Notes under the pieces: model-generated | Seen by the model: only the letters and a program-made list of their open reading frames with translations | Databases searched by the model: none | What the model was told of the DNA's origin: nothing | Origin: Polytrichum commune | Lineage: Eukaryota; Streptophyta; Polytrichopsida; Polytrichales; Polytrichaceae | Assembly (NCBI GenBank): GCA_950295325.1 | Contig: OX485805.1 | Coordinates: forward strand, 46,028,758 to 46,092,757 | Direction of reading: 5' to 3' | Length of the DNA: 64,000 nt | Position numbers and translations under genes: made by a program | Shown: piece after piece, positions 61,569 to 64,000 of the stretch | Layout of the letters: each line of letters starts with the position of its first letter | Position numbering within the stretch: position 1 is the stretch's first letter

Positions 61569-62003
61569 TCATACACTGACAACAGAGAGAATAGCTTCAC
61601 GATGATATATTATAGAAGGTTTAAGATACATCAACAGGGCTTCACACCCGGAATTCCAAGAGCCTATATTCTTAAGATTCACACATGGAGTAAAAACTAC
61701 CCTCTTCACGAGTGGTAGAGATGATAATGGTCCCCACTCTCTCTCGACTATAGTCCTTATCAGTTCCTTTAGCCACACAAAAATAACTACCTGGTCAACC
61801 ATTGCATCTGTTCGTAACCAGATTCCTAAGTACTTCATGTTCCTCCTCAAGACTATAGTCCTTATCTTCCGACCCTTCAACTCTTGTCTATGGTCAGGCC
61901 AGTTGAAAATGGTCATTTCCACTACATTCTTCCTATTTACCTCTTTTCTTACTAGGGTAGTCTTATGAACTGACTTCTGATCTGAAAACACACTAACTTT
62001 CAT
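61569..62003 (-). pseudogene. Possible LINE reverse-transcriptase fragment
   Basis: A 144-codon minus frame contains KYLGIWLRTDAMVDQ, then KELIRTIVERE and PLSSLPLVKRVV. KYLGIWL followed by a basic helix and a W...LSL..RV phrase is the usual order after the catalytic core of plant LINE reverse transcriptases. The catalytic YADD-type motif is not present. It reads opposite to the surrounding LTR elements. Confidence 0.35.
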
Positions 62004-62039
62004 AAATAAGTCCTACTGACCAAAAAAATTGGCTAACAG

Positions 62040-62323
62040 GGGTGGTAGAAGAGTGTGGGTAGTGCAATTAGATGTAGCATAAGTGCAAGGTAACTAGGTT
62101 GAGGGTTTCATTGGACATTATAGGTGACTCACTTAGCTTTTGTATGTGACACAAGTACATGTTAATGTTTGTGTGTCTTAATAAAAGGGTGTTATGGACA
62201 CCACTCCACCATATATTGACTTGAATGAAAGCATGTGTGGTGAATGACTAGCTAGCAATTGGGAGAGTGGACTCCCCACCCAGACTAGGACGCAACTAAG
62301 GGTGGGAAGGATTCTTATCCATA
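62040..62323 (+). repeat. 3' terminal part of the nested element's 3' LTR
   Basis: Has AATAAA (62,180) followed by CAGACTAGGACGCAACTAAGG and TGGG, the same order as the other LTR 3' ends. The 5' boundary of this LTR could not be found. Confidence 0.5.
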
Positions 62324-62328
62324 AGAAG

Positions 62329-63480
62329 ACATTGTCATGATTTTACTCGAGAGTTGCCGGCCTTGTACAAATACTTGATCACAGCCTTGGAGAAGATGCC
62401 GATGAAGGAGTTGAGGATGGAGTACGTGACGACATGTTGATGCACAAGATATCAAAGTGCAATGAGAAGGAGTCCCAAGATGAAGACGCAACAATGATGT
62501 CGCATCAAAACAAAGCGAGCGATCCATATTGGTGGCAAGGCATAAGGACATGAGTCTATTGCAAAAAATTGGGCCACATTGTACAATATTACTACAAAGC
62601 AAAGAACAAAAAAATAAAAATGCCAAAAATACGAAAGACGAGAATGAATTTGCACTTGCAAGACAACACGGAGGACATTCAAGAAGCATTTGTAAAAGCA
62701 ACATGAATATGAGAGTCACAAAGCATATGACTTTACATGAAGTAGTATTTGACACCTACGAGGTAATTTCTTCATGCAACATGCGTTTGGGTGATGTTAG
62801 TGTGGCCGAAGCCATCCATTGTTGTTGGAATTGAAACAAAAGGCTAAAGAAATATAGTTCGTATCACGGTTGTATTTCACATGTTGAAGTTGTAAGCTAG
62901 TTTACTTTCACTAAGCAAGTTTTTGTCAAATGGATTGAAGGTGCAATTTCTCGTAAACAAATACATTATGGAAGGTGTGAACAACAATGTGATTGCAATA
63001 GCTCAACGCAAAAGAAATTTGTACCCTAAAAAATCAAGTCATTTTGGTGAATGAGCAAAGGGGACTTCATTTTGAAATATTTTAAAATTGTTTTAATGAA
63101 ACATGGCATTGAGAGCACGCCTCAAGACATTGGACCAACGGAGTGTGCAAATCGAATTGTTGTCACAATGGCAAAATGTATGCTTGAAGCTCAACACCTT
63201 AACAAAAATCATTTGGGAAGAAAGCCATGGCGAATGTGGTTTATACACTACACCAATGTCTAACAAAGGCTTTGCATTTTGTTACACCCAAAAAAATGTG
63301 GAACATGAGGAGGCTTTGCATTGGATACATGCGTGTGTTTGCAAGCATTTTGTATGCAATGGTTCCGGACGAAAATATAAGCAAGTTCAATGAAAAATGA
63401 ATCAAATGTGTGTTTCTTGGATATTGCAAAGGTATGAAGATGTATAGGTTGATAAGTTTGGAAACAAATAAAATCATAAA
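62329..63480 (+). pseudogene. gag-pol: Copia gag second part, protease side and integrase fragment
   Basis: Gag resumes with DIVMILLE. After a one-base loss it continues LPALYKYLITALEKMPMKEL and then VYCKKLGHIVQYYYKAKN, a zinc knuckle with its last cysteine changed. A pre-integrase piece (MTLHEVVFDTYEVIS, later SNGLKVQFLVNKYIMEGVN) follows. Integrase-derived text is next: CANRIVVTMAKCML, KALHFVTPKKMWN and KCVFLGYCKGMKMYRLISLE. The central integrase with its catalytic residues is deleted and there are multiple frame changes. Confidence 0.75.
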
Positions 63481-63531
63481 AATTTAAATATATTTGATTT
63501 TATAAAAGATAGTGAGAGCATTAGAAACGAT

Positions 63532-63753
63532 TTGGAGATGCGTCCAAGTGGGAGAAATGAAGGCCCTAGAATTGTGGTGGTGGACAAATCTTCCAAATTG
63601 CCATTGCCTGATGATGGTGGACAACTCGTGAATGAAAACAAGGAAGTGGGAGGTAATGGAGTTGCAATTGAAGAGGCAAGTACAAGTCCGGCAAAATTTG
63701 ACATTATTGTTGAAGGATTCAGCGAGGAGTGGCAATATTCCATGAGGGACTAA
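63532..63753 (+). pseudogene. Linker region downstream of the copia integrase
   Basis: A 73-codon open frame, hydrophilic and rich in E, D, G and S, ending EEWQYSMRD. Position matches the variable linker between integrase and reverse transcriptase in copia polyproteins. No reverse transcriptase follows before the 3' LTR. Confidence 0.4.
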
Positions 63754-63962
63754 TGACTACTAGGAGAATGGTGGAAGAACAATATTTTGCCTCAACATGG
63801 TGAGGTTTGGGCCAATGTGATAATATTGGAAGCTCTTTTGAGTTAGAGTGAAGCAATAAGGTATAATATGTGGAAACTTATGGGCAACGTTTAATCCTTA
63901 CTATGTAAGGTTGATAAACTAAGAAGAAATTCAATAATATTACAAGTTTTCGACTACTCATA

Positions 63963-64000
63963 AAGTGGAAGTGTTGAAGGTGGAGCATTAGATTGCTCAT
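63963..64000 (+). promoter_or_regulatory. Polypurine tract and start of the copia 3' LTR
   Basis: AAAGTGGAAG is followed at 63,972 by TGTTGAAGGTGGAGCATT, matching the 5' LTR start at 49,667. The LTR is cut by the window end. Confidence 0.65.

Larger units (their letters stand above)
52021..62323 (+). mobile_element. 10.3-kb nested insertion of a second LTR family
   Basis: Interrupts copia gag between MQEE and DIVM. It begins TGTGAGCCCAAAA and ends near TTATCCATA. The flanks are GGAAG on the left (52,016-52,020) and AGAAG on the right (62,324-62,328), a 4-of-5 match consistent with an aged target-site duplication. The interior holds no recognisable gag-pol, two solo LTRs of the same family and a LINE-like fragment. 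It looks like a non-coding LTR element or one whose coding part is lost. Confidence 0.65.
49667..64000 (+). mobile_element. Degenerate Ty1/copia retrotransposon split by a nested insertion
   Basis: The 5' LTR starts TGTTGAAGGTGG at 49,667. The same start recurs at 63,972 after a purine-rich AAAGTGGAAG tract, giving the 3' LTR start. Gag runs from about 51,600 to 52,020 and resumes at 62,329. Protease-side and integrase-derived pieces follow to about 63,480. The reverse transcriptase and RNase H are missing, so pol was deleted as well as mutated. The 3' LTR continues beyond the window, so its TSD cannot be checked. Confidence 0.75.

Overview
The window looks like nuclear DNA of a land plant: introns with plant-type splice sites, Ty1/copia and hAT elements, several MITE families, a short TTTAGGG-type stretch and AT-rich, gene-poor sequence. 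I cannot name the species. The one convincing gene encodes a DUF7025-type AAA ATPase, a family I know mainly from filamentous fungi, and the repeat load would suit a bryophyte, lycophyte, fern or gymnosperm. No tRNA, rRNA, CRISPR or bacterial-style operon was seen.

Layout. 1-6.9 kb: repeats, two minisatellite-like arrays and a decayed coding-like stretch. 6,959-13,327 (minus): the six-exon AAA ATPase gene. Its second intron is apparently GC-AG and its last intron carries a Mutator-like MITE. A triplicated leader and a candidate TATA box lie upstream (13.5-14.14 kb). 14-30 kb: gene-free, with dispersed repeat families, MITEs, microsatellites and a purine-rich tract. 30.6-34.7 kb: two inverted 5'-truncated copies of one non-LTR element, whose 3' module recurs at 23.1 and 46.8 kb and also in a tRNA-headed SINE at 25.3 kb. 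34,928-36,172: an hAT transposon with 24-bp TIRs and a perfect 8-bp target-site duplication, carrying only the transposase C-terminus. 36-46 kb: a GC-rich island, a tandem duplication, an F-box-like fragment, an unassigned 211-codon ORF and two nested TIR elements.

49.7-64 kb is a stack of LTR retrotransposons. A degenerate Ty1/copia element starts at 49,667 and runs past the window end. Its leader is packed with a minisatellite and its gag is split at 52,020 by a 10.3-kb insertion; gag resumes at 62,329. The insertion starts with an LTR of a second family, and two solo LTRs of that family sit inside it. Both solo LTRs have perfect 5-bp target-site duplications (CCGTG and GCAGG), so the order of events can be read directly.

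Apart from the AAA ATPase, almost everything recognisable is mobile-element or decayed material. Repeat coordinates were set by eye and are approximate unless a target-site duplication or terminal repeat fixes them.
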